This document shows positions 37,935 through 45,835 of a stretch of 45,835 nt of DNA, one piece after another; positions within the stretch are counted from its first letter, which is position 1; the number at the start of each line of letters is the position of its first letter. The DNA comes from a virus. The stretch covers positions 1-45,835 of the IMG/VR virus record IMGVR_UViG_3300047334_000219, one strand, 5' to 3'. The translations under genes and the position numbers were made by a program. Below the pieces are notes generated by a model. The model did no database searches. It was given only the letters and a program-made list of their open reading frames with translations, and was not told the origin of the DNA.

Positions 37935-40017
37935 TTCGCCTCCAGTAAATCTCTGCTATTTTCGCTGCGGAAGGAATCTGCGGCGGAAGTCCTCGAGAAG
38001 TATATTTTTCAACATAGCCTTGGATAATCCTCGTCTGTTCCGCCTGCGGAATAGCTTTGAAAGCCGCGGTAGGTTTACTCGGATTGTTCTTATCCGAAAG
38101 CGTAAGCCGCTGTACCATATCGGATATATCCGCATCTCCGGGTTGCTTCCCAGCATGGACCGCGGAAAAGTTTTCCATCTCGCCCATGAGCGCCCCGGCG
38201 AATTGATTATAGTCTGAAGTTCCAGGAACAAGTGCCAACGCGTTCATCGCCGAGACAGTCATCGGGTTTCGCATAGCCCGAGACATTTCTGGATTGACTT
38301 GCTGTTCCCTCGACTTAATCTCACTTTGCTTTTTAAGAATATCTGCCATTTGGCCCTGGGAAAGGTCGCCAAGTTGCTCCGGAGTCATCTTGTCGAAACC
38401 TGTAGGTATTCCAAGATTCTTCTCGGAAAGATACAAGTTGTACAGTTTAGTGTAATTTTCTTGCCGCTCGGGAGTTATCTCCTTAGCATTGGCGTTCATC
38501 TTTGAGTCTATTTCAGCTCTATACTGCGCCGGAAGCGAAGCATAAGCCGCGGAAGTTTGGGGATCAAATTGCCCTGGCGATTGGACATTGTTCTTGATGA
38601 GTTGATCTAGAACTCCTGAAAACTGCTCAACTTCATTATCCCTCTGCGCCGCAGCCATTTGGTTTACACGGGATTGGACAGTCCTAGTTGTATTGTCGAT
38701 ATATTCAGCCTGCAAGTCAGCCTGCCCAGGAAACCTTTGCTGCGCCATCAGCGGAATTTGTGCTTCAATACTTTGGAGGTTAGCGCGGATTTGCGTCGAA
38801 GAGTTCGGCGTTGTCGGCGTTTCGTGCGGACGGGTAGCGTTGAGTATCAACGATCGAACATTTGGGTCGTCTAGATTCTTAATGCGTCCATCAACCCCAA
38901 CGCCTGCGGCATCAGCAATAGCTTTAATGTAATCTGGAGAAGCAGAACCTCCAGTCCACCTTTCGGCAATAGCCCTAGGGGTATCTATGCCTTCTTTTCC
39001 ATACGCAGCAAGATTTTTATCTGCGGCATTAAACCCAGCTTCGGGACTTGCGAACTTTGCAAATGGCGCTTGGCCTGGAGGCAAGTTAGAAGAATCGACA
39101 CCAACCTGCCCTTCCCAGGGAGTTTTACCGACAGTTACATTCCAAGGATTGTTATTAACAGTTCCCCGAGGACCTGAAGTTCCTGTAGCCATGTTTTGAG
39201 AAATAAGCGTATTCGCGTCAATCGCTGCGTAGGCGGGAAGTGCCTGTTTCTGCAGTTGTTGAATAACTACAGGCGCCTGCGGCCCAATCATGTCTTGATG
39301 GGACTTGGCCCAGTCTACAGCCTGCACCGGCGAGGCTTTAGCCAAATTATCAAGAATGCCGAGTGTGTTCTTCATAACTGCAGATTTAACATAGTCGCTG
39401 CGCACGTCAGCTTGGTCAGGGCTTGAACCGTAGAGTTGAATAGCGCGATTATTTGCCTCGTTAACCGTTGTATGAACCATGAGGTTAACTGAATTTTCAT
39501 CAAGCGGATTTGTTGCCGAAACCGCGGCATGTTCTTTTGCTTCAGAGTTTTGAAGAACTCCAGTCTTAAACTGTTCATCAGCATGACTACGAAGTTGCAT
39601 TTCCATAGAAGCTTGGTAACGACGAGTCTGTTCATCGTAGTAGCTTCTCTCTTGCGGATTCATTTCCGTGGCGTAGGAATCCCGGATATCCCCGATCTTT
39701 TGGACGTAACTTGGGAGTTGTTTTAGAGCATCAGTTCCTTTAACATTTGTAGTAAAATCCGAAACTACCTGGGACATTGCAGGAGTAGCTTGGCTAAACG
39801 CTTGGTCACTAGCGGACTTATTCGCCATTTCTTGGACGGCCAAAGCGTGCTGAAATAACTGCCCGCCGGCTTGTTGTAAAGCTCCGCCGACTTCCTGTCC
39901 AGCCTGCCCAAGAACATTTGCCGCAAACGAGCCTGGGTTTATATTAGGGGAAAGCTGCGGGGTTCCAGCAACTTGATCTTCAACATGCGGTCCGCCATAT
40001 GTAGGAACTTGTGCCAT
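37921..40017 (-). CDS. Internal virion protein (gp15-like) with lysozyme-like domain
   Basis: 698 aa from ATG 40017. The N-terminal third is helical and Gln-rich. Roughly residues 285-395 resemble a virion-associated peptidoglycan hydrolase: NNPWNVTV, WEGQVGVDS, APFAKFASPEAGFNAADKNL, RAIAERWTGGSASPDYIKAI, AGVGVDGRI. This is the pattern of lysozyme-like domains in phage structural proteins (NPGN-type). It would open the cell wall locally during entry, a job done in T7 by gp16. The C-terminal third is helical. It overlaps its neighbours, forming a tight block. Confidence 0.8.
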   Translation of the reverse strand: MAQVPTYGGPHVEDQVAGTPQLSPNINPGSFAANVLGQAGQEVGGALQQAGGQLFQHALAVQEMANKSASDQAFSQATPAMSQVVSDFTTNVKGTDALKQLPSYVQKIGDIRDSYATEMNPQERSYYDEQTRRYQASMEMQLRSHADEQFKTGVLQNSEAKEHAAVSATNPLDENSVNLMVHTTVNEANNRAIQLYGSSPDQADVRSDYVKSAVMKNTLGILDNLAKASPVQAVDWAKSHQDMIGPQAPVVIQQLQKQALPAYAAIDANTLISQNMATGTSGPRGTVNNNPWNVTVGKTPWEGQVGVDSSNLPPGQAPFAKFASPEAGFNAADKNLAAYGKEGIDTPRAIAERWTGGSASPDYIKAIADAAGVGVDGRIKNLDDPNVRSLILNATRPHETPTTPNSSTQIRANLQSIEAQIPLMAQQRFPGQADLQAEYIDNTTRTVQSRVNQMAAAQRDNEVEQFSGVLDQLIKNNVQSPGQFDPQTSAAYASLPAQYRAEIDSKMNANAKEITPERQENYTKLYNLYLSEKNLGIPTGFDKMTPEQLGDLSQGQMADILKKQSEIKSREQQVNPEMSRAMRNPMTVSAMNALALVPGTSDYNQFAGALMGEMENFSAVHAGKQPGDADISDMVQRLTLSDKNNPSKPTAAFKAIPQAEQTRIIQGYVEKYTSRGLPPQIPSAAKIAEIYWRRNGGR

Positions 40018-40703
40018 CAGCTAAGTCCTGCAAGAGCGCCAGCTTGTTGCTGCCCAAGTAGCGATGAAGCTCCGGAGATGAATGTGCTTCCGGCTTTTCC
40101 GATCCCACTAATCAAGGATAAATCTCCTGCGGCTCCAGCCATTCGGCTCTGGGCAACATCACTCGCTGCCGTAACCTGATACCCGAAAGCTTGCTGCGCT
40201 GCATTGTACCGAACCGCAAGCGCGTCTGACTCCCCTTGAAGTGCGGTAGAGTTCCTAACATCAACAGCAGATCCCGAATTCACGTCAATGTTATTCGCGC
40301 CTTGAGAAGCTTTTTGAAGTCCGATAAGTTCTCCCGTTTTAATCCTTTGTTCAGACTCTGCGTTTTGTCCAGCGGCAAGAGCGTTTTGCTGTTGTTGAGA
40401 AGCGATCTTGGCATTATTGGCGTATACCGCAGACTGATACTGCCCTTGCATAAATCCGCCAATTCCGCCGGCTGTTCCCGCAGCGGTAGATATTCCAGTA
40501 CCAATAGCGGTGAGCCCGCTTGCTGCCGATGCCCCTGTTTCGGCCGCTGCGCCAAATCCTGTAACAAGACCGCCTGCGGCAGAAACATCAGCGGCCCCTG
40601 CCGCAGTTCCGCCGACCGCACCGGCAACAGTCCCTCCTATACTGGCTACTGCCGAGCCGACAGAAGATATTGCAGCAATAGCCGCAGGTATTACGAAAGC
40701 CAT
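40017..40703 (-). CDS. Internal virion protein (gp14-like), 228 aa
   Basis: ATG 40703 overlaps the previous stop (TAATG). The N-terminal 80 residues are Ala/Gly/Ser/Thr-rich and hydrophobic (MAFVIPAAIAAISSVGSAVA), then a helical region (NAKIASQQQQNALAAGQNAE; ASQGANNIDVNSGSAVDV) typical of T7 gp14-like proteins that insert in the outer membrane on ejection. The C-terminus is again Ala/Gly-rich. Order in the cluster (TTPB, gp13-like, gp14-like, gp15-like, gp16-like) supports it. Confidence 0.8.
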   Translation of the reverse strand: MAFVIPAAIAAISSVGSAVASIGGTVAGAVGGTAAGAADVSAAGGLVTGFGAAAETGASAASGLTAIGTGISTAAGTAGGIGGFMQGQYQSAVYANNAKIASQQQQNALAAGQNAESEQRIKTGELIGLQKASQGANNIDVNSGSAVDVRNSTALQGESDALAVRYNAAQQAFGYQVTAASDVAQSRMAGAAGDLSLISGIGKAGSTFISGASSLLGQQQAGALAGLS

Positions 40704-41158
40704 TATTCGCCCCTCTCAATTTTCATGTACTGAAATATAACTCCTGTCGGCCCTTGAAATCCCATTTGAGTTACTGAAAAACCCAGCCACCGAAGCCACT
40801 TGATTGAAAGAGAATAACGACTGTCAACAAGAACCAGAACGGAGGGAAAACACTCAAGCATTATGTTGAGTATTCTTGCTGATTCCCTAGCAACAAATAC
40901 CTTATGCTTATTTGCGGCTTCCCCTGTAAGCATCCAGATATGGCAAACACCACTAAGATGAGAAGTAGGAAACCAGCCCCAAGAACAGACAACTTCTTCT
41001 TCAATAATAATCTGATAGCACTCTGTAGAATAAGCAATGGATGAACTAATTGCCTCTTCTCCTGTCATCCCCGCAGCGATACACTCGCGCAGTTCTGCTT
41101 CCCGAAGGGTATACCCAAGAGGAAGTTGCTTTTTCAAATTTCTAACGACCTGTGTCAC
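40703..41158 (-). CDS. T7 gp13-like protein with GNAT-like fold, 151 aa
   Basis: GTG 41158 is chosen: GGAG lies about 10 bases upstream and the start overlaps the tail tubular B stop by 17 bases. The pattern (GYTLREAELRECIAAGMTGE, VCHIWMLTGEAANKH, FVARESARILNIML, SIKWLRWLGF) fits the acyltransferase-like internal virion protein found at this position in T7-like phages. It is needed for particle assembly rather than known for enzymatic activity. Family assignment is by position and motif. Confidence 0.7.
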   Translation of the reverse strand: MTQVVRNLKKQLPLGYTLREAELRECIAAGMTGEEAISSSIAYSTECYQIIIEEEVVCSWGWFPTSHLSGVCHIWMLTGEAANKHKVFVARESARILNIMLECFPSVLVLVDSRYSLSIKWLRWLGFSVTQMGFQGPTGVIFQYMKIERGE

Positions 41159-43721
41159 CAAGCATAAACTCCGGCACGATTCCAAGAATGTTAGAGGGAA
41201 CAGGGTAATCTACTTGAATACACATTTGGCCTTCAACAGTCCACTGGGAAGCTATGTTTGTTCTAAGTTCTCCAGAATACAATGGGTTTGGTGTAGTGTA
41301 CGGAACTTGAGTAAAGCCTTTCATTTCAGTCAGTGTGTTGAAATTCGGACCTATTTTGAGGCCGAGAGTTTTATCTACAGCTACAGTCATTGCAACTATA
41401 CTTTTTCTCTTCCCTTGGATCGTAGGTTCGCCCGCGTCAAGTTTCAAAGTTTGTAGTTGACACTGGTACGGAAGGCCCACAATTATTTTAGTTCCACTTT
41501 GCGGAAAAGCAACAACCCCGTTTAAAGGAACAACTTGATTTGGTTGTGGAACGCCATCGACTATAGCTGAAACTGTAAGTCCGGCAAGCCACAGGACAGT
41601 TGCTGTGTTTGTTGGAGTCCCGTAGCACCAGCTTCCAGAGTACTGTGGGATCGGAAGATTATTCGGATCGTTTGGCGTTGTTTCTAAAATTGGACTTAAA
41701 ACTATTCCTTCCGCTTTGAAGGCAGAATTAAACGCAGTTATTTGAATTTGCCCACCACCGGTCCAAATTATGTCGCCAACTAAAGCTGAAGAAAATAACG
41801 CAGCAACAGAAAGCATTGTTACATTTCCTGTTGCTGCGGAAACAAGCAGTGTTGTATCTGGATAAGTTAATGGAGCTTGATAGGCGCAGTCAAGGCACCA
41901 TGCGTCTTGAATATAGTTCACCAATCGATTAGCAAACCGCTCTACGTAGTAAATAAAGTTTCCATTAACTAAGCGTTGAACAAGTAAGTAAACTGCGTTT
42001 ACATTGCCCTCGGGAATTGTGCAGATAGATATAAACTGACCATTTGTGTCGTGATGAGCCCAGCCGAATACTTCTTGCTCGGGGACATACGTGAGAGAAA
42101 GAAGTATTCCATCGTTGCGGATAGCCCAGATAATTCTGTGAGGTTCTTCTGCGTAGGCCCATTCGTTTATTTGATAATTTATGAAAAGGTGAGAGGACAG
42201 TGTACTCCTGTCGTAACCATAGTAATTTTGCAGATAGAAGTTATACGACAGGTCCCGAACGATATTTCCACGGGCTTGGATGTATAGAATATCGTAGTTG
42301 ACGACAATCGGCGGGACGTCATTTGCCCCACTCGACGCTTGGGGAAGGGCTGATATGGATGCAGGGGTGATCGCAGCAACTTGGTTTCCTCCCGAGATCA
42401 AAAATGCTCCACCAGAAGTAAAAGCAACAAGGCCTGTGGACATTGGAACAAGAGCTTTTATATAGTTGACCTGTCTTCCGGCAAGAGAAGCAGTTATTGC
42501 ATCTGAGTCAAGAACGACTAGGGAAGTATCGAAATTGTTAAAGTTTCCAGTCTGGGAAAAGAATAATGACTCCGGTGCGTTTTCTGTAGCGCCATAAACA
42601 AGACGCTGCTGGAAGTAGGTGCAAACGGCCGGATTATTTCCGCTTATCGGGGACAGAGTTGCAGCGAAAGTACCGGTAGGTGCAGTTACATTTACATTGG
42701 TATAGCCAGATCCTCCAGTCAACAACACTGCGCCTGAAGCTTGGTTATTAGATCTGTTTATCAATGCGTACCCGGAAGCCCCGCTGCCATCTCCGGTAAA
42801 GGTGAAATACTCTTGATAACCGCTGCCTCCAGCTCCTGGAGTAAGAACACTTATTGAAGTCACTGCTCCCGAAGCAAAAGGGTTTTGGAAAGTCGGAGGA
42901 GTCTGACTAAAATCAGGACCAATATTATTATCTGTAAATGTCGTAGATATGCTTTGGCCGATATATCCAAAAACAGTTCCGAGTGTACCAGAAGTACTGG
43001 GCGTCGGGCCATTTTTGTAAATGTTGTAGTAACTTACTGCCTCGCTTGGAGCTGTCCAAGTCAGGTTAATAACCTTGTTGTTAGTTGCGTCAAGAATAGC
43101 ACTTCCGGTATAACCTTGATTGGAAGGAATACTTTCTTCTGTACCGTCGAGACTCACGGCGGTTACTACGTAACCATATATGTACAAAGGCGAACCGCTT
43201 GTGTTTGTAGGAACACAAGTTACGTTTGTCGGAGCATCTATTTTTGCACCAAACGTAACCGGCGTGATTTGAAATTGATTCGCTGAAATTCTTGAAAGAT
43301 TATACGGAGGATAGTTCGGATGCGTCAGCGTCATTACATCGGCCGACTGTACAAATTTTAAAAGAGGAAGATCCGCAGCAGCGTAAGGCGAAGCAAGCTG
43401 GTACACACCTCCACTGTTGTTTGCTACAGCGGCGCCTTCGTAATAGAACTGAATAAAGTTATTTCCAAAAAGCATAGCGTATGCGGCAACTGTTGAAACA
43501 ATAAATGGAATGAGCCTTGGGGGAGTTCCTGCAGTTACTAGCGAAGAAGGTGTGTCCACATATTCCGTCCCAGGCCGCGACATAGCCCCGCCGCGAAAAT
43601 CAACGAAATAGTTACGGAGAAGCGCCGCTCCTGTCTTGTACTGCGCAAGATCAACTCGCGCGTACAGCGTCGGTGCAAGTTCCCCGGAAGCAAAACTTGT
43701 CTGGTTAAGCCGTTCGGCCAT
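41142..43721 (-). CDS. Tail tubular protein B (gp12-like)
   Basis: 859 aa. ATG 43721 (MAERLNQTSFASGELAPTLY) is chosen because it overlaps the tail tubular A stop as TAATG; longer starts lie inside that gene. The first 60 residues (ARVDLAQYKTGAALLRNYFV, GGAMSRPGTEYV) are the family's highly conserved start. It forms the tail nozzle. The middle carries an FnIII-like segment (NLTWTAPSEAVSYYNIYKN), and Ser/Gly/Thr-rich loops. The length is normal for large gp12 homologues. Confidence 0.88.
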   Translation of the reverse strand: MAERLNQTSFASGELAPTLYARVDLAQYKTGAALLRNYFVDFRGGAMSRPGTEYVDTPSSLVTAGTPPRLIPFIVSTVAAYAMLFGNNFIQFYYEGAAVANNSGGVYQLASPYAAADLPLLKFVQSADVMTLTHPNYPPYNLSRISANQFQITPVTFGAKIDAPTNVTCVPTNTSGSPLYIYGYVVTAVSLDGTEESIPSNQGYTGSAILDATNNKVINLTWTAPSEAVSYYNIYKNGPTPSTSGTLGTVFGYIGQSISTTFTDNNIGPDFSQTPPTFQNPFASGAVTSISVLTPGAGGSGYQEYFTFTGDGSGASGYALINRSNNQASGAVLLTGGSGYTNVNVTAPTGTFAATLSPISGNNPAVCTYFQQRLVYGATENAPESLFFSQTGNFNNFDTSLVVLDSDAITASLAGRQVNYIKALVPMSTGLVAFTSGGAFLISGGNQVAAITPASISALPQASSGANDVPPIVVNYDILYIQARGNIVRDLSYNFYLQNYYGYDRSTLSSHLFINYQINEWAYAEEPHRIIWAIRNDGILLSLTYVPEQEVFGWAHHDTNGQFISICTIPEGNVNAVYLLVQRLVNGNFIYYVERFANRLVNYIQDAWCLDCAYQAPLTYPDTTLLVSAATGNVTMLSVAALFSSALVGDIIWTGGGQIQITAFNSAFKAEGIVLSPILETTPNDPNNLPIPQYSGSWCYGTPTNTATVLWLAGLTVSAIVDGVPQPNQVVPLNGVVAFPQSGTKIIVGLPYQCQLQTLKLDAGEPTIQGKRKSIVAMTVAVDKTLGLKIGPNFNTLTEMKGFTQVPYTTPNPLYSGELRTNIASQWTVEGQMCIQVDYPVPSNILGIVPEFMLGDTGR

Positions 43722-44476
43722 TAGTCGCCCCAGGAAGAGTTGTCGTAACCGGAATACCAATCGCCGAAGCCGGACCATGGGCCGCCGAGGCCGTAAGTTG
43801 CGCTGGCTGGATCGCCGCGAGTTGCTATCCAGTCAGGAACATGATCGACAGTTGGCCGGGCTTCGTTCCCGTCCATGGCCCGAGCATCGGTAATGTACTG
43901 CATAGCGACTTGTTCAAGACTCGTCTTCATTCCCACGTTACCAGTAAGGGGAATTACAAGCCTTGCCGCAAGCGCAGCGACCAAAGCTTCATAGAAAGCA
44001 TCATCGAACTGATCTACGTTTTGAATATCGGCAGTGTATACTCCAAGAGCATTCCATACGTTTGTAAGAAGAACTATAGTTCCGTTAGGCACATCGTTTG
44101 CTTTTAGAAATCTGTTCTTCCGGGAAGGCATCCAACCTCGGTCGAAGGGCCAGTCGGAAACATTCGGTTGTCCCGTGTTAGTAGCAAATACTGGTTGGTG
44201 TAGAACATATCGAAATTTAAGACAGTCAGAAGGGTACTGATACTTAAATGGCCAAGGGTAGATAGACGTGTTTTCGAAAAGAGTGCCAAGGAGGGAAAGG
44301 GATACTTGCTCCCGGGCGAAGCCCCAAGGCGCAGCTCGAAGAAGTTTCTTTCTAATCCGATCGTAATGTATCGTACATTGCGCAACTTCTACTGACGCTT
44401 CATCAGTACTTTGCACAGTTGCACGAGCACCACATTCACTTAGCGCTCCATTCCAAATGTCTATTACCGAGGCCAT
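43721..44476 (-). CDS. Tail tubular protein A (gp11-like)
   Basis: 251 aa from ATG 44476. The start (VIDIWNGALSECGARATVQS), with RIRKKLLRAAPWGFAREQVS and a Trp/Pro-rich segment (IYPWPFKYQYPSDCLKFRYV), fits gp11-type proteins that join portal and nozzle. Slightly larger than T7 gp11. Translation is coupled to the next gene by a TAATG overlap. Confidence 0.88.
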   Translation of the reverse strand: MASVIDIWNGALSECGARATVQSTDEASVEVAQCTIHYDRIRKKLLRAAPWGFAREQVSLSLLGTLFENTSIYPWPFKYQYPSDCLKFRYVLHQPVFATNTGQPNVSDWPFDRGWMPSRKNRFLKANDVPNGTIVLLTNVWNALGVYTADIQNVDQFDDAFYEALVAALAARLVIPLTGNVGMKTSLEQVAMQYITDARAMDGNEARPTVDHVPDWIATRGDPASATYGLGGPWSGFGDWYSGYDNSSWGD

Positions 44477-44479
44477 AGG

Positions 44480-44641
44480 CTATCCCATTTGGTAAAGCTT
44501 CGAGGCTTTACTCCGCTTATCGCCAGCGACTTTATCTGAAGACTTGCCGTCGCCGTGCAGCCCTTGTTTCACAAACTCTTCTTTCGCCTTTTTCGGGGAA
44601 AGCTTTTCTTTACTTAGTTTATTAAACAGCTTATTTGCCAT
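44480..44641 (-). CDS. Small basic protein, 53 aa
   Basis: ATG 44641 overlaps the preceding stop (TAATG). The sequence MANKLFNKLSKEKLSPKKAK, then GDGKSSDKVAGDKRSKAS, is strongly basic and Lys/Ser-rich, with no hydrophobic core, so probably disordered and nucleic-acid- or membrane-binding. It ends 3 bases before the next start. It may ride in the head or regulate; unknown. Confidence 0.6.
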   Translation of the reverse strand: MANKLFNKLSKEKLSPKKAKEEFVKQGLHGDGKSSDKVAGDKRSKASKLYQMG

Positions 44642-45033
44642 TACTTATTTCCTTTCCAAGCGTTAGCTACAGCTAAAAATGCTGCACCCATTCCGATAAG
44701 CCATGGTCCTATCTTACTACACCATTCAAGAAAAAGATGAACTCCATCCCGCTTATCCTTGTCGGCTTGTAGCCGATCAATTTGAATACGCATAGACTCC
44801 ATGTCTGTTTCTAGTTTTTCAAATTTCTTCCCAAGGTCCATTCCTTCAATGTGAGAAAGGCGGCCGGTAATTGTATCTAGTTTATTATTTTGAGACTCCA
44901 CCATACGCGCCACTGCACCAAGCTGATCATTATTCTGGCGAATGGCCAAGATGAAAGACTGAGCTATAATCTCGATAGAAGAAGATGGCTCAAACATATT
45001 TTTAGCTTGCTGAATTGGCTCTGATGTATTCAT
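44641..45033 (-). CDS. XhlA-like coiled-coil protein with C-terminal membrane helix, 130 aa
   Basis: ATG 45033 (MNTSEPIQQAKNMF) is preferred; longer starts lie in the preceding gene. Residues about 30-100 form an amphipathic coiled coil (VARMVESQNNKLDTITGRLS; KLETDMESMRIQIDRLQADK), followed by a transmembrane helix (IGPWLIGMGAAFLAVANAW). This plan resembles hemolysin XhlA/holin-like proteins and some tail-associated membrane proteins. It sits among tail genes, far from the lysis cassette, so its role may be in ejection. Confidence 0.65.
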   Translation of the reverse strand: MNTSEPIQQAKNMFEPSSSIEIIAQSFILAIRQNNDQLGAVARMVESQNNKLDTITGRLSHIEGMDLGKKFEKLETDMESMRIQIDRLQADKDKRDGVHLFLEWCSKIGPWLIGMGAAFLAVANAWKGNK

Positions 45034-45038
45034 CGAGG

Positions 45039-45194
45039 TTACAAACGGCCGATGAACAACAATATAATTAAGATTAAAAGAATTAAACCTAATCCTCCAG
45101 CAGGAGCAAAGCCCCAAGATCTACTGTATCCCCAAGATGGGACAGCTCCAATTAAAGCTAAGATTAAGAGTATGATTAAAACTGTACCTATCAT
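45039..45194 (-). CDS. DUF3309-like membrane microprotein, 51 aa
   Basis: ATG 45194 with AGGAG about 7 bases upstream. Two hydrophobic helices flank a conserved centre: MIGTVLIILLILALIGAVP, SWGYSRSWGFAPAGGLG, then LILLILIILLFIG. This is the DUF3309 pattern, known mainly as a bacterial (often alphaproteobacterial) small hydrophobic protein, so the gene may be of host origin. Function unknown; a membrane role near the tail genes is likely. Confidence 0.8.
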   Translation of the reverse strand: MIGTVLIILLILALIGAVPSWGYSRSWGFAPAGGLGLILLILIILLFIGRL

Positions 45195-45204
45195 TTTATT
45201 ACTC

Positions 45205-45435
45205 CTATTGCGCAACTGCAATTACTATGGATTGGTTGGGTGTCAGCACACCGGTCCAGCTTGATGTCTCGCTGAGCGCCTTGACGGGTGTCGTGGGGCT
45301 GGCGCCTGCGGGATTGTAGACGTTGGAGTTTATGTTCTTGCCCGACCACGAGACGGTCGGTGGCGCGGGCGATGCAGCGAAGCATGGTGGGTTCCTAAGT
45401 TGCTTATGGAATAGGCCGCTGAATTGCCTACGCAC
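45205..45435 (-). CDS. Small protein between tailspike and DUF3309-like gene, 76 aa
   Basis: The frame is supported by GC-rich third codon positions. GTG 45435 overlaps the tailspike stop (TAGTG), suggesting coupled translation; TTG 45463 is another start. The sequence PAPPTVSWSGKNINSNVYNP and ALSETSSWTGVLTPNQSIVI looks like a short beta-rich tail or cement protein fragment. It has no recognised family and could be a remnant of a longer fibre gene. Confidence 0.45.
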   Translation of the reverse strand: MRRQFSGLFHKQLRNPPCFAASPAPPTVSWSGKNINSNVYNPAGASPTTPVKALSETSSWTGVLTPNQSIVIAVAQ

Positions 45436-45835
45436 TATGCAATCGTAGCTTGATATTGGTACCAACTGTTCGGAGTCGCCGCTGTGTCTTTGAATGAGGT
45501 GCCTGATGGTGAGGTGGGTTGAAGAGTGTAATCTGGGTTTGCCAAAATTACCCCTGCGCTGTTAAGCAATATCATCTTATACACTTTACCCGTCAGGAAC
45601 CCATTGGATGTGCTTGTGCCATTGGAGCCAATGGTAAGCGACGGAGCAGACGTGCCGAGCGCCTTTATACCGCCGGCAGTGAAGGCGACCGACGCCCCCA
45701 GTTGAGACCAAGTCGCACCATCTGCTGACGTAGAAAAGACAACATTTCCGGAGGGGACTGAAGCCAGCGGCCCCGATACTGGGGCAACAGCAGAAGCACT
45801 AGCGTTTAGCTGCATACGCAGCCAGATTCCTGTGG
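45435..45835 (-). CDS. GH30 tailspike, C-terminal part (continues from base 1; 45699-45835 duplicates 1-137)
   Basis: Continuation in phase of the frame from 2550-1 through the contig join, ending with TAG at 45435-45437. It encodes the end of a LamG-like beta-sandwich (VFSTSADGATWSQLGASVAF, LTGKVYKMILLNSAGVIL). LamG-like folds often bind glycans or trimerise spikes. Only the 45435-45698 part is unique; the remainder duplicates the window's start. Confidence 0.8.
   Translation of the reverse strand, partial: TGIWLRMQLNASASAVAPVSGPLASVPSGNVVFSTSADGATWSQLGASVAFTAGGIKALGTSAPSLTIGSNGTSTSNGFLTGKVYKMILLNSAGVILANPDYTLQPTSPSGTSFKDTAATPNSWYQYQATIA
45699..45835. repeat. Direct terminal repeat of the contig (right copy)
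   Basis: Matches 1-137 except G at 45825 (T at 127). The reading frame of the tailspike crosses it in phase. Best explained as circular-assembly overlap with one variable site. Confidence 0.9.

Noticed and set aside
1-45835. T7-type RNA polymerase, integrase, tRNA genes or CRISPR array
   Set aside because: None found on either strand in spite of the T7-like tail and internal proteins.

Overview
This window looks like one complete genome of a short-tailed (podovirus-type) double-stranded DNA phage, assembled as a circle and opened inside a gene. The first 137 bases recur as the last 137 (45699-45835) with one mismatch, and the reading frame of a large tail protein runs through the join. The unique circle is therefore about 45,698 bp. 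A Gram-negative host is implied by a nested inner/outer-membrane spanin pair. A DUF3309-like protein and paired GANTC sites lean towards an alphaproteobacterium, but that is inference. I see no integrase, repressor, tRNA, CRISPR array, reverse transcriptase or phage-type RNA polymerase, so a lytic phage that uses host RNA polymerase is the simplest reading.

Layout: the circle has two arms. The late arm (minus strand, 9891 down to 1, then across the join from 45835 down to 28804) carries, in order of transcription: terminase small and large subunits, portal, Bbp19-like protein, scaffold, major capsid protein, Bbp16-like cement protein, an exported-looking 160-aa protein, a 937-aa tailspike with a glycoside hydrolase family 30 domain, small membrane proteins, T7-like tail tubular proteins A and B, four internal virion proteins (one with a lysozyme-like domain, one of 1590 aa), a tail fibre with an S74 self-cleaving chaperone, and a lysis cassette (SleB-like endolysin, holin candidate, spanins). 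The early arm (plus strand, 10250-28807) carries many small proteins of unknown function, a UvrD-like helicase, a recombination module (Fe-S PD-(D/E)XK nuclease, Sak4-like ATPase, SSB-like protein), a ParB-methyltransferase fusion, a uracil-DNA-glycosylase/exonuclease protein, a family A DNA polymerase and a DUF3987-like ATPase. The arms diverge at 9892-10249 and converge at 28804-28807, where the stop codons overlap.

The least ordinary parts are: (1) the GH30 tailspike, hidden because it spans the contig ends; (2) a control region at about 9940-11390 with a 378-bp, indel-free imperfect palindrome centred at 11048.5, a 24-T tract, three symmetric pairs of GANTC sites and several copies of a 25-bp-spaced CCATC element; a further copy lies at 19612, just before a paralogue of the gene at 10250; (3) a DNA polymerase whose 3'-5' exonuclease domain is split between two ORFs by a small winged-helix-like ORF; (4) a shared acidic C-terminal tail on four otherwise different small proteins; (5) hairpin-bearing leaders and 13-14-codon mini-genes in the early arm.
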